Below the pieces are notes generated by a model. The model did not search any database, was not told where the DNA came from, and saw nothing but the letters and a program-made list of their open reading frames with translations. A program made the position numbers and the translations under genes. Of a stretch of 64,000 nt of DNA, positions 1 through 9,840 are shown piece after piece. How positions within the stretch are numbered: the first letter of the stretch is position 1; the number at the start of each line of letters is the position of its first letter. Source of the stretch: Marsupella aquatica (taxonomy: Eukaryota > Marchantiophyta); NCBI GenBank assembly GCA_973895155.1, contig OZ316899.1, positions 4,712,001-4,776,000 on the forward strand, in the 5' to 3' direction.

Positions 1-99
1 AGACCAAACCAACAAAAGATGGGACCTACTACGGGTTAAACTTCCTTTTAGTGTGGTTGATTTTATTTTTTTGCTATACTTAAATCAACCAAGGGGGAG
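1..99 (+). mobile_element. 3' end of a plus-strand copia element with polypurine tract
   Basis: This is the last internal stretch of a plus-strand Ty1/copia element that enters from the left. It ends in the polypurine tract AAGGGGGAG at about 91-99, which is where plus-strand DNA synthesis would be primed. The same tract and the following bases occur inverted at 2,902-2,911, so two copies of one family face opposite ways. No intact coding sequence remains here. Confidence 0.6.
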
Positions 100-300
100 T
101 GTCATAAGTTAAAGTTAACCCTAGATAAACAGGTTGAGTAGTTACATAACTACCTCCATATAACCACACATCTGTACTAAACACTTACATTATTATGAAT
201 GTTGGAGGTTGGAGTAACTTCTGGCTATGGTGTCCTCAATCTAACAATTCGGTCATATTAGAATGTGACTTCCCCCCTTCCCAATTTTTCATCAATTGGC
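100..300 (+). mobile_element. copia LTR, plus orientation, right end uncertain
   Basis: The LTR starts with TGTCATAAG directly after the polypurine tract. It resembles the reverse complement of 2,901 downward (TGTTATAAG, then CTAACCCTAG and TTACATAACT blocks at similar spacing). The right end is not clear because similarity fades after about 200 bp. Confidence 0.5.
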
Positions 301-389
301 ATCTGATGGTCTTTAATTGATCTCTATTTTTTAGGTCTGTTATTGACGTCTGAATGAGGTTTCGGGTATTCTAGACTGTTTCAAGACTG

Positions 390-846
390 TGGCGCTGGGC
401 GCTAGTATTACGATGTGTTTCAAAATAACGGATTTTAGAGGTTTCAATTTCATTTTGAGAGAGATGTACGATTAGGGAAGATTTTTTTGGTGCAGACATT
501 TGCTGTTATGAGCTTTACTATTTGCTGTTTGTTGTTTCCTGTTTGTTGTCACCGTCAAAAGCCTCATACCTTGGTTAAGTTCTGGTTTTGTACTTTGATA
601 ATGAGTTTCAAGTGTTGGAGTTTGGAAATTGATTGGTATGTTTGGTTTTTATTTGGATCTTATCAAAACCTCAGCCTGAACATTACTCTTATGTTCTCAT
701 GATTTGCTTCACAAAAGCAGCGCCCGACGCTAGTATTCGGCATGTTTGGGAGATAGATGTTTGATTATGTAGGGTTTGAATGCCCGGTGCTAGTATTGGG
801 CATGATGTATGTGTGATTGCTTTGGCTGTAAATGTCCGGCGCTAGT
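390..846. repeat. degenerate cluster of the TAGCGCCNGGCGCTA palindrome
   Basis: Four imperfect copies start near 390, 718, 781 and 833. All keep the right half-site (GGCGCTAG or a close variant) and extend into a shared tail: GCTAGTATT followed by a variant of CGGCATG. The left arms have decayed. The palindrome is the same motif that is dense and well preserved at 56.4-63.1 kb. No gene is visible in 300-900. Confidence 0.6.
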
Positions 847-899
847 ATTTGGCATTGCAGAAGTATGAGTATTTTGAGAATGGATTTTCCAAATTTTAC

Positions 900-2155
900 C
901 ACAATACCAGGAGAAATGTGCACCTTTAATAGGAAATTTTGCTGTTACCAGTTCCTATTATAGTTTCCTATTTGCTGTTTACTGTCTTTTGTAAATACCT
1001 CCTTAGTGTTGCATCTGAAACAAGTTGAAGGGTTATAGAGTTTATCTAGGTATGTGGTTGGAGCAAATTTGTTTGTAGCTCTCGCTTGCAGTTGATTGCT
1101 GTTGTTGCGCTTCTAGGGTTTCCTGGGATTGTCATTGTCGTATCGGGATCTACCACGGCCCCTCCCACAATAGCCATTTCCGCAACCCCTGTAAGATCTG
1201 GTCCCTCTGCCTCGTCCTCTGCTATAGTATGATGTTCCCAAGTGGCCATGTGGTGCATAGTAATGAGTTTCCGGATTTGGTTGTGGTGGGATGGTACCAG
1301 GGGGTCTTGATTGGGTATTTCTCAGTATTAACAGTTGGTGTTTTTTTGCTAGGAGCATATGTGCTAGGAGTTTAGAATATTCGGTAAAGAACATGTTTCG
1401 ATACTGAGTGGATAGAATCAGATTTGTGGAGTGAAGCGTGGACAGAGTTTTCTTGATTTGTTCTTCATCTCTTACTCGCTGCCCGCAGATGGCTAATTAA
1501 GCAACTATTCTGAATAGTGTGCTATTGTAATCTGCAATTGTTTTGTGGTCTTGGACTCAAAGATTGATCCAATCATGTCTTGCTGCAGGAAGAAAGATGG
1601 TGCGCGTGTGGTCAAATTGCAAGTGGAGTTTGTCCTAGAGGATCTGAGGATTGCATTCGTTCATGTACTGTCTCTTGAGGGAATTGGCTAGGTGATGCCG
1701 GATCAATATTAAGGCCTTGGCCTTTTGTTGCAATGATGTACCAGCGTCTATATATAATGATAGTATCATGTAAATCTTTTGAGGCAAGATGTGCTTCAAT
1801 ATCTAGGGACCACAATAAGTAGTTGGAGCCATCAATATTCAGTGCTTGGAAAAGCAGTTTCTCAATCAAATTCGTAGCTCTGTGATCCATATCTTGGATG
1901 GGCTGGAGAAAAAGAAATTGTGCTTCTATTTTGTCTCGGTATTGTTGCTCCTTTTGCTCATAGATAGGTGGTAGGCCACCTGGGACAATTTGTTCCTTTG
2001 TAATCCGTGTATATGGGAAACATAAGAAAAAAAGGGGATTCAATTTGAATCGTCTCCTGTCCAAGATCAAGGAATTGCCTCTTGAAAGATGCATTCCGGA
2101 TCTATGTCTCCCCGATGTGTATCCTTGGAAAAAAATTGTCTTGAGCAAAACATCA
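900..2155 (-). pseudogene. copia gag remnant (element A)
   Basis: Read from 2,148 downward on the minus strand, this carries a copia gag N-terminus. A stretch containing NIDGSNYLLWSLDIEAHL matches the conserved 'L-x-G-x-NY-x-x-W' start of plant copia gag, where the protein forms the capsid shell. Further down, 1,394-1,113 keeps the linker KHQLLILRNTQSRPPGT and an RGRGRG-rich stretch that normally precedes the CCHC zinc knuckle. The frame is broken between the parts and no zinc knuckle is intact. It lies directly downstream of a primer-binding site and LTR, so it begins a second element that shares an LTR with element B. Confidence 0.65.
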
Positions 2156-2168
2156 TGCTGATACCATG
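2156..2168 (-). promoter_or_regulatory. primer-binding site (initiator tRNA-Met type)
   Basis: The minus strand reads TGGTATCAGCATG directly after the LTR end ...TGTACA. The usual copia primer-binding site is TGGTATCAGAGC, so this is a lightly mutated copy. It fixes the orientation of element A. Confidence 0.6.
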
Positions 2169-2901
2169 TACATCTGAAAGAAGAAGTTCATTAATCATCA
2201 ATGGGATACATATGAGGAATTGAGGAGAAGGTAGTTATGGCGGTTATGCTTAGCCTAAGTAGAGTAGGACTAACCTATGATTAACTTAGGTTACAACAGG
2301 CTATGGGTTTTAATAATGGTTTTCATGGAAAAGTACTAAACAAACAATAACTTGTACTTCTTCCAATCATGCTGAAATTATTGCCTTGAATGAAGCTAGT
2401 AGAGAATGTATATGGTTAAGAAGAATCATTGACCATATTTGTATCCAATGTGGCTTACCAACATTAACCCAACCCACTCTGTTGTTCAAAGACAATTATA
2501 CATGTGTTCAACAAATATCAAAATGATTCATCAAAGGAGATTGGATTAAATACATAGTTCCAAAATTCTTCTTTACTCATGAGCAACAAGGAGATACCAT
2601 CCAAGTGGAGGCCATTGTTGGAAAAGACAACCATGCCAACCTATTTACCAAACCTTTACCCCCAGCAGTACATCAAGCTCAGTGTCATGGCATAGGCCTA
2701 AGAAGACTATCTAGAATCAGGGATCAATCATAGAAAATACTTATAACTGTTGAGAGACACACGTGCCATAGCTAAATCACCAACATGTATTCTTCCATTA
2801 GAGGGTAATATGTATGTGTGGTACATAGGTGGGCAGTTATGTAAACGCCTCCGTCCTATTAACTAATGTTGTTAACTAGGGTTAGATTTAGACTTATAAC
2901 A
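2168..2901 (-). mobile_element. copia LTR, minus orientation, interrupted
   Basis: On the minus strand it begins TGTTATAAG at 2,901, right after the polypurine tract at 2,902-2,911. It ends next to the primer-binding site at 2,168. It therefore serves as both the 3' LTR of element B and the 5' LTR of element A, a tandem arrangement that arises by LTR-LTR recombination. The middle (about 2,330-2,740) is replaced by an oppositely oriented copia fragment. Confidence 0.5.
2337..2733 (+). pseudogene. copia RNase H C-terminal fragment, plus strand
   Basis: The plus strand translates into the end of a copia RNase H domain: SNHAEIIALNEASRECIWLR, then a decayed DN-x-x-C-x-Q segment and the tail DNHANLFTKPLPPAVHQ. 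One in-frame stop (TGA near 2,524) breaks it. It is inverted relative to the surrounding LTR and to element B, so it is a separate insertion or an inverted piece of the element at position 1. Confidence 0.7.
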
Positions 2902-3227
2902 CTCCCCCTTGGTTGGTTAATAAAGCAACCATACTAGGGTAAAGTCTAATCCTGGGAAAATAGTTAATATGGTTCCCATATTTTTGGTGTGGTCTCATTA
3001 AAACCCTCTTGCTTTCTTCCAAGGGAAAGAGCGCCACCACCTACATGTTATGGGATCATATGGTTGCAATTGAGTGATTCAAAGTAAGTGTAAAGTTGTA
3101 TTATGTGGAAACTTGCTAGGTTTGGGTGTTTGTGTCTACCGATTGAGTTGTATTTGTATACACTATAAGTGTTGGCGTGAAGGTTGGTTTTCATGGGGAA
3201 GTTTGGGAGGAATATAGAGTCTGTGTT

Positions 3228-6200
3228 CTAGTGTTGTGCGTCAATTATGTGAGCAAGTTGCAAGGCGGAATCAATGTTAGATATGGTTGAAGCGTCATCT
3301 GGGTTAGATAGGTAGTTGGCATCCACAGAGCCTATTAGGATATTGGGCATATTCTTTGGGAAATAAAGTCCCAAATCAATGGTTCCTAGCAGGTATCTGA
3401 ATATGTGCTTAATATTGTTCCAGTGTCGGATTGTTGGCTGTGAGCTGTGGCGAGCAAGCAGGCTAACCGCAAAGGAAATGTTGGGGCATGTCTGGTTGGC
3501 AAGGTAAGGTTTCTCCGGTCCCATAACTAATTTGGTCTCCATGCATTTCTTGAACATGTCCTTAAGTGGATCTAGGGATCGTAGTTTCATCGGTGTACTG
3601 ACAGGGTGGGCATGTTGCATATTGAATTGCTTGATTATCTTCTTGGTGTATGTGGATTGGTTGATCAGTATCCCGTTAGGTAGGCAATGGAATTGTACTC
3701 TAAGCCAGTAGTTAGGTGCTTCAAGGTCTTTCATTTCAAAAACTCCTTTCAATGTCTTGATTGTCTATGTTGTGAGTTTTGGAGTGCCAAATATGTTGAT
3801 GTCGTCAACATATATGGCAAGTATGGCAAATATGGTGCTGATTTGCTAAATAAATAGGCAGGGGGCTATATGTTTGTTGGTGAAGTTCAGAGCTAGCATT
3901 TCCGCTTTGAATCGTTTGAACCTGCTTTAGCTCTGTTTAAGTCCATATAAAGAGCGTAATACCTGTACAGCAAAAGCCTTCTGGACTTTTGTTTTTGTAG
4001 TATTTTTCTGTATGCTTAGATTGGTAGTAGGCCAATTTTTTACTTCAGTTGAGGGGGTAGCGAGGATCATCAGTTATCAATGGCTGATAACTGTTATTAG
4101 TTATCAGTTTTACCGCCTTGAAATTTCTGAATCTCAGCTGAGGAGCTGAGATAGGGCCTTTGCACTTTTGCGCATCTCAGCTGGGCAGCTGAGATTGACT
4201 CAATTTCAACTGACCTTGCCGAGAGCGGCGTAAGGACAAAAAAAATTCCCTCTCTTTTTTGGAAAAATTCAAACAAAAAAAATTTAAAAAGTTTTTTTTC
4301 TCCATCAAGTTGCTAGAAAAAAACTCTTTTTTTGTTGCATTTTTTCAGCGCCCCAACTTGGCGGCCTCTCTGAGATGACATGACGACTGATATCAGGTCA
4401 ACTGATGGAAAACACTGATAACTGATGATGTAACTTTACTCTTTTGTTGAGTGTAGTGCATATTTTTGTTGTTGGACTGAAGGTCCATTCGATGTCTCCA
4501 GGATTTGTCTAGTAGGGGCAATGTGGATAGGTCTGGCATTTTGTTTGGCAGTAGGTTGTTTAGGGTCCTTTGGTGTGTGTAGCACACTGGGACTCTCTTA
4601 TGGGCTGAAGGTCCATCTTGAATAATTTGCTTGATGTCTGGTAACAAGTCTGGGGCTAATGTGTGGGCTCTCTCCTCCTGATATGGAAATCCACTCTCTA
4701 GAGTAATTTGGGGGGTGCCTTTATATAAATTTTTACCATAGGGGTATGCAATGACCACGTCCATGAGATGCATGACGAGGTTGTGGGTTAAAGTGAAGGC
4801 AATCATATATCTATAGGTAATGGTGTCCATGACAGGGGAATAGGTGAGGTCCTAATCACATCCGTGGATCTGGGTATAGCCCTTTGCAACCAGGAGGGCT
4901 TTATATTTATTGACTTTGCTTATGGCGTTCCTCGTTCTTACAAAGATGAACTTGTAGCCTGTGAAGTTTGTATTTGGTAATATAGGGATTATCTTTTTGA
5001 AGACTTGTCTTTTAATAAGTGAGTCCAATTTGGAGTTGATGGCAGCTTCCCACTGTGGCCAGTCGTCTCTTTTTTGTGCTTCAAGAACTGTAAGTGGATC
5101 TGGTGCTTCCTTTGTAATTTCTTGTGAGATTACGAATGCAAATTGGTCATTTATTTTGGTGTTATCTTGAGGCCAGGTTCTTCCTGTGTGCATGTATTGG
5201 ATGGATATCTCTTCATTGTCTCTATTGGGTGTTGGTTTGGTGGGGTAGGTATATCGCTATAACTATTTGTTTTTGTCGTGGGCAAGTATCTTTGGCTCCA
5301 GGTGGGCGGCCTCATTTAGCTGTCAGTGCAGTATTTTTGGCTCTGCCATTGGTCATGATAAGGCAAGCTAGGGCGTTGGCCGCCTCTGTGTGTGATCGGG
5401 TGATTGTTGCGGCATCATTGAATGCTTTGGGTAAGATTTTCATCATGTGTGTCAAGTGAAGGATCCTCTGTACCTCTTGATCTGTTTGTTTGGTACTGGG
5501 TCATTCCAGAAAAGGGTCTATAGCTGCCATGATTGTAATTGTGGTTCCTTTGCTGATCCTGTTGGGTGTTTGGCAATGTCCAGTCGTGGGAAAGTGTCTT
5601 CAAAAAAGTGGCAATCCTGGAATCTTGCCTTGAATACGTCACCGGTTGAAGGTTCCAAAAATTTGGATGATAGATGGGGAATTGCGTCCAAGGTATATCC
5701 CCTTTCTTCTTTGTGGGCCCATCTTTGTGCGTTTAGGGCCAAGAATTGGAACAAGTACTTGGCATCCAAATGTTCGGAGGTGCAATATGTCCGGAGGTAG
5801 GCCAAATGCTAGGTGGTGTGGGTTTGTTGGTTGAACACTGAGGGTCTATACTTGAGTAGGGATGCAGCATGTAGTATAGCATGTCCCCAAGCCAAGGTTG
5901 GTAGTTGTGTTTGCATTAGCTATCATTTGGAGTCTTTTTATAATTGATTCCGCCACTCCATTTTGGAAATGTACATAGGGCATAGGGTATTGCATGTTGA
6001 TGCCTATTGTTGAGCAGAAGTCATCAAATGGTCTTGATGTGAATTCCCCTGCATTATGCGCTCTTAAGATGTTGATAATGTTCTCTGGGAACTAAGCTTT
6101 AAGTTTTAGAATGTGTACCAGTATACGGGGGAAGACTAGGTTCCGCGTAGAGATTAGGGATACTTGGGACCATTTAGTTGATGAGTCTATGATTGCCAAG

Positions 6201-7290
6201 AAGAAACAAAAGGGTTTGCTAGGTGGGTTGATGGGGCTGCAGACATCTGCATCCAGTTGTTCAAGGAAATTTTGTATGGTTGGGGCTGTTTTGGAGATTG
6301 TTGGGCGGATCACTAGTTTGCCTTGTGAGCAAGCAATGCAAGGTTGTGTGATAGAGAGCGGATGGTCTGACGCCCTTGGGGATGCCAATGTGTCCTGAAT
6401 GATTCTATAGTAATATTAGTTCCTAGGTGTCCTAGTTGATTGTGCCAAGTTTTGGTGAGTGTTAGTGTATTCACTATTGTGTGGAATGAGTGTATCCATG
6501 TCACATATATTCCAGGGGGGCATATAGGCAGGGTCTCTTTGATTATCATTCTAGTAGTAGTCTTCTCTAGGATATGGAGGGATTCATCTGGCTGTCTTGT
6601 GGCTGTACTTATGTGTAGGTTGTTGGCCCGGATGTCCTTGAAGCTTAAGAGGTTTCATGTGACGTAGGGTGCATATATGGCAGATTGAATGTTTATCAGT
6701 GTGCCCATGGGCAGTATCACGGTTGCAGGGTCGTGACCACTTTCAATGTAGTTTTTGCCTGTATTTGTGGTCATGGCTCTTACGGTGTTATGTGTTTAAA
6801 ATATTTCCGCTCCCATAGGATTGCGTGTGAGGTCCCGCTGTCTATGATGCATGTTATAATGGCTTCTAATGGGGCTGTCTCGCTTCCAAGGGTGGTCATG
6901 TGAGTTTCAGGTGGGGGTGGAGCGTCTCTATATTGGGCAATATTTTCTTCTAATTTGAGGTAATTTCCCTGTTCTGTAGTGTACTCAGGGTTGAGGCTTT
7001 GTTGGTATAATTGAACATGGTGGGATGGTGCTCTGCATTCTTTCCTTAGGTACCCTTAGTGCCAAATCTGAAGCATTGAGGAGGGTTGGTAGACTTATTT
7101 GTGATTGGGATTCTGTTACCTTGGCCACGTCCACATCCCTGTCCTCTCGTGCATTCATGCGTGCGGGTTGGAGTCCAGGTTAGGGGCCAAATATAGGGGA
7201 CCAAAGGCGTCCTGGAGGTGACAGGTCTCCAAAAGCATATATGAGGGGAGTGGTGTCTCCTTGGGGGCCAAGGGCGAGCCCAAGTCATGA
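3228..7290 (-). pseudogene. copia pol remnant (element B): integrase, RT, RNase H
   Basis: Pieces in order on the minus strand: a decayed zinc knuckle (about 7,060); the GAG-pre-integrase motif WHNQLGHLG (about 6,450); integrase core (6,388-6,092, containing DSSTKWSQVSLISTRN); integrase C-terminus (5,805-5,518); RT fingers (5,193-4,852); RT palm with MHLMDVVIAYPYG (about 4,740); the YVDD box (YVDDINIFGTPK, about 3,820-3,780); and the RT/RNase H junction (3,752-3,228, with STPMKLRSLDPLKDMF). Frameshifts and stops separate most pieces. A MITE interrupts RT at 4,066-4,429. RNase H is truncated before its catalytic end, just upstream of the LTR at 2,901. Confidence 0.85.
4066..4429. mobile_element. 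MITE inserted in copia RT
   Basis: A 364-bp AT-rich segment has terminal inverted repeats: ATCATCAGTTATCAATG at the left and its near complement CACTGATAACTGATGAT at the right. It has no coding capacity. Copia RT reading is lost at its right edge and resumes beyond its left edge. Two strong hairpins lie inside (ATCTCAGCT arms at about 4,133-4,153; ATCTCAGCTG arms at about 4,171-4,192). The transposase family is not identified. Confidence 0.65.
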
Positions 7291-8150
7291 ATCGTGGCGG
7301 TCATGACACCAGGAGGAAACGCCAAACAAAACCGCAATAACTTCTCAACTGGAAGTCCATTGGGGGACTTCTTGGATGCATTGGAAATCTCTCAAGGAGT
7401 ACTTCATCCTCTTGATCTAATTTGGGTCTAGGGTTTCCATGGATTCTTGGGGTTTGTGGGGGCTAGCTTGCCTGCTTGCCAAATCCTGTTGAAATAGCAT
7501 CCAAGTTGTGTTCAATTTCCCATGGGAGCTTGCATTGGGGAGGCAAAGAAAAGTAGGTATGGAGGTTGAGTTCCAAGTGCACTTGAACTCTAGACTATGA
7601 AGTTGAGCAAGAACCTTGGAGTTGGTTGCCAAAGTTGGGGCCAATCTGGTCCCGACATTTTAGGACAAGCTTTGGGACAAGCGAAGCTATTTGGGCCACG
7701 AGCATGTCCTGGGGGTAGGGCAGTCAGCTAGTGACGGAAAGAAAGTGGAGAAGCATGGGCGGCACCCAAATGAACAATGGGTGTTGGCTTTTTCTCTGGC
7801 TTATGACAAGGCCATGCGGGTCCAAGAGGATCTATTCGTTGACCTACTTACCAATGTCTGTTGAGCTTGAAGTTAGGATGCTAGTGTAGGAGGGCCTAGA
7901 TCCTACAGGTTACTCACCAAGGTGTTTGGTTTCTTGTGCAGACGGGGAGGACCATTGAGCAACAATTGTGTTACTATAGGGCGCAAGTGCGGCTTTGTAT
8001 GGGAGTTGTCATTGAAGGTGCAAGAGGTACCAAGTTGTTTGCTTAAGCAATTCTGTATAGGCGTTTGGGCACCAAGGGCACTTAGGCAAGGGTGTTCCAA
8101 TCATGCTGGATTTCCTCTCTTTCCACAAGTTGTTTTCTGCAAGTGTGGCC
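7291..8150. other. no recognisable gene
   Basis: Only short ORFs without recognisable domains were found. It probably contains the decayed 5' part of copia element B, but no clear gag, primer site or LTR could be placed. Confidence 0.4.
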
Positions 8151-8342
8151 ATGTGTGCTGGTTTGCAACTCACGGTGTTTTGAAGGTCTCAGTCTAGCTT
8201 TAGCTTGGTGGCGGCAGACTCATAGTGGGCAGGTCATAGTTTCAAGCCGTGTGCTGGTTTGCAAAGGTGATTTGAGGGTCTCAGTTTGGTTTGAGCTTGG
8301 TGGCAGTTGACTCACTCTTGGAAGGTTGTACTTTCAAGCAAT
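8150..8342 (+). repeat. imperfect tandem duplication, about 95 bp unit
   Basis: Two adjacent units both begin GTGTGCTGGTTTGCAA. They share the blocks GGTCTCAGT, GAGCTTGGTGGC or AGCTTGGTGGC, GACTCA and TTTCAAGC in the same order. The first runs from about 8,152, the second from about 8,249. No coding role is visible. Confidence 0.6.
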
Positions 8343-8509
8343 GTCCTATCTCCAAGGTTAGATCTCTTGTTAAGTGCATTTCTACATGATTTGAATCTAT
8401 GTTGCAAGCTCAACATTAATTATCTGGCAAAATTTTCTCTTGGAGGGGTTTGTCAAGATGTATAGTTATTGTCAACTAATTCTTGATTGGTTTCTAATGT
8501 AATCTTAGA

Positions 8510-9180
8510 TCAAAATGGTGAAGAGGAAAGACTCTGCCTGAATAGGACCAATTGGTAGCACAACTTCTCAACGGAGTAAGAAACAATGGTCTACATCCCT
8601 TTGCCAATGACATCTTGACTAATACGCTCACAAGGTGGTCCTCTTGTGGAGTCAGTGGACTCAAGGAGAAAGTTTGAGCCAAAGCAGATATTTTTTAAGC
8701 CAATTGGAGTAGCAAAATTACCCAATATTGCAAAGAAGGGATCTTGGGAGTCAATTGTCTCCAAGTATGAGATGAAGTTTGAAAAGGGTCCTCCCCAAAT
8801 CCCCTTGCGCCGGCTCATGCCAATGGAGGCCATGAGGAATCTTCATGACAAGTCAATGACCAAACTAAAGAAAGGATTTAGAGAGAGCGGCTATGTTGTA
8901 AAGCTCAATGAGTTTCACATCACTAAGTTCAATGAAGTCAAGGAGACAAGGAGTTTAAGCCCTATTGGGACTTGTTGTGGACCACAATCAATGAGCAATT
9001 TGAGCAAGAGTGCAATGCGTCAGAGGACTTCAAAATCCTCAAGGACATGATGTTTTGGGTTTTTGATAGAAACCGTAGGTCACAACTTGGTATGTAGTTG
9101 TAGAGGAGTATCCAGATCAATCACAATACCATCTATGTGTCAAATTCTCTATTATAAATCACTGGTGCATATTAAGCTCA
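8510..9180 (+). pseudogene. ParB-like domain relic, paralogue of the 58-62 kb gene
   Basis: The plus strand from 8,646 encodes about 100 residues that align with the ParB exon at 62,390-61,630: PPQIPLRRLMPMEAMRNLHD here against PPRIPLCRLIHMEVVRMLQK there, followed by LKKGFRESGY against LKNSFRSSGY. After a frameshift near 8,960 the match continues (KILKDMMFWVFDRNRRS against TILKDKMFSVFDGNHRL). After a second shift near 9,085 it continues again (EEYPDQSQYH against KENPDNVKYH). The diagnostic ParB motif DGNHR has become DRNRR. Two frame breaks plus the changed motif make this a dead copy. No methyltransferase part was found next to it. Confidence 0.75.
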
Positions 9181-9504
9181 TTTCCAACGCTCAATTTTTG
9201 CAAACAATTGGCATCCCATTCTCCTGGAGTTGGAAAATCCAATTATCACATAATGGTAAAATGGCATACTCTTGGTTTGGATATAGTCTTTTCCGATTTA
9301 AATAAAAGTGTAACCCTTGCCAATGCATTAGAAAATGGATCATATCCACTATGAAATACACTGGATCCCTCAAATAAGTTTCATTGATAGGTCTGATGTT
9401 GTTTGCAACGGAAACAATGTGCATTACAATATTGATTGGAAAGGGGTCATAATTGATCATAATGGATATTATATCCAACTAGCCCCATGCCTATGCGTTG
9501 CACA

Positions 9505-9840
9505 GAAGATGTCAAGGTGAAGAAAAGATCTTGAAGTGAAACAGATGTGGAGGTGAGGAAAAGAAGTCAAGGTGACGAGAACAAATGTCGAGGGGAGAAA
9601 ATGATGTTGAGGACTGCAAAAGCAGTCGAGGGGAGAAAATATATGGAGGGGAGAAAAGATGTCAAGCTGAGAAAAAAACTTCAAGCTAATTAAAGGATGC
9701 CAAGGCAAGAAAACAATGTTGAGGTTAAGAAAAGATGTTGAGGAGAGAAAAAATGTTGTGATGAGAGGAGAATATCGACTGAAGGTGAGAAAAAGATGGC
9801 GAGATAAAAAATATATGTCAAGGCAAGGCAAGAAAATATA
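9505..9840. repeat. purine-rich degenerate tandem repeat
   Basis: About 335 bp of repeated units close to GATGTCGAGGGGAGAAAA, roughly 15-22 bp each and variable. The plus strand is almost entirely purine. The long minus-strand ORF across it is a by-product of the repeat, with LDIFSPL-like units, and is not a gene. Confidence 0.75.

Noticed and set aside
390-846. CRISPR-like array of short repeats
   Set aside because: The copies are few, irregularly spaced and degenerate, and no cas genes exist in this eukaryotic context.
9469-9831. 120-codon minus-strand ORF rich in F, L and S
   Set aside because: It is the translation of the purine-rich tandem repeat, with repeated LDIFSPL-like units, and not a gene.
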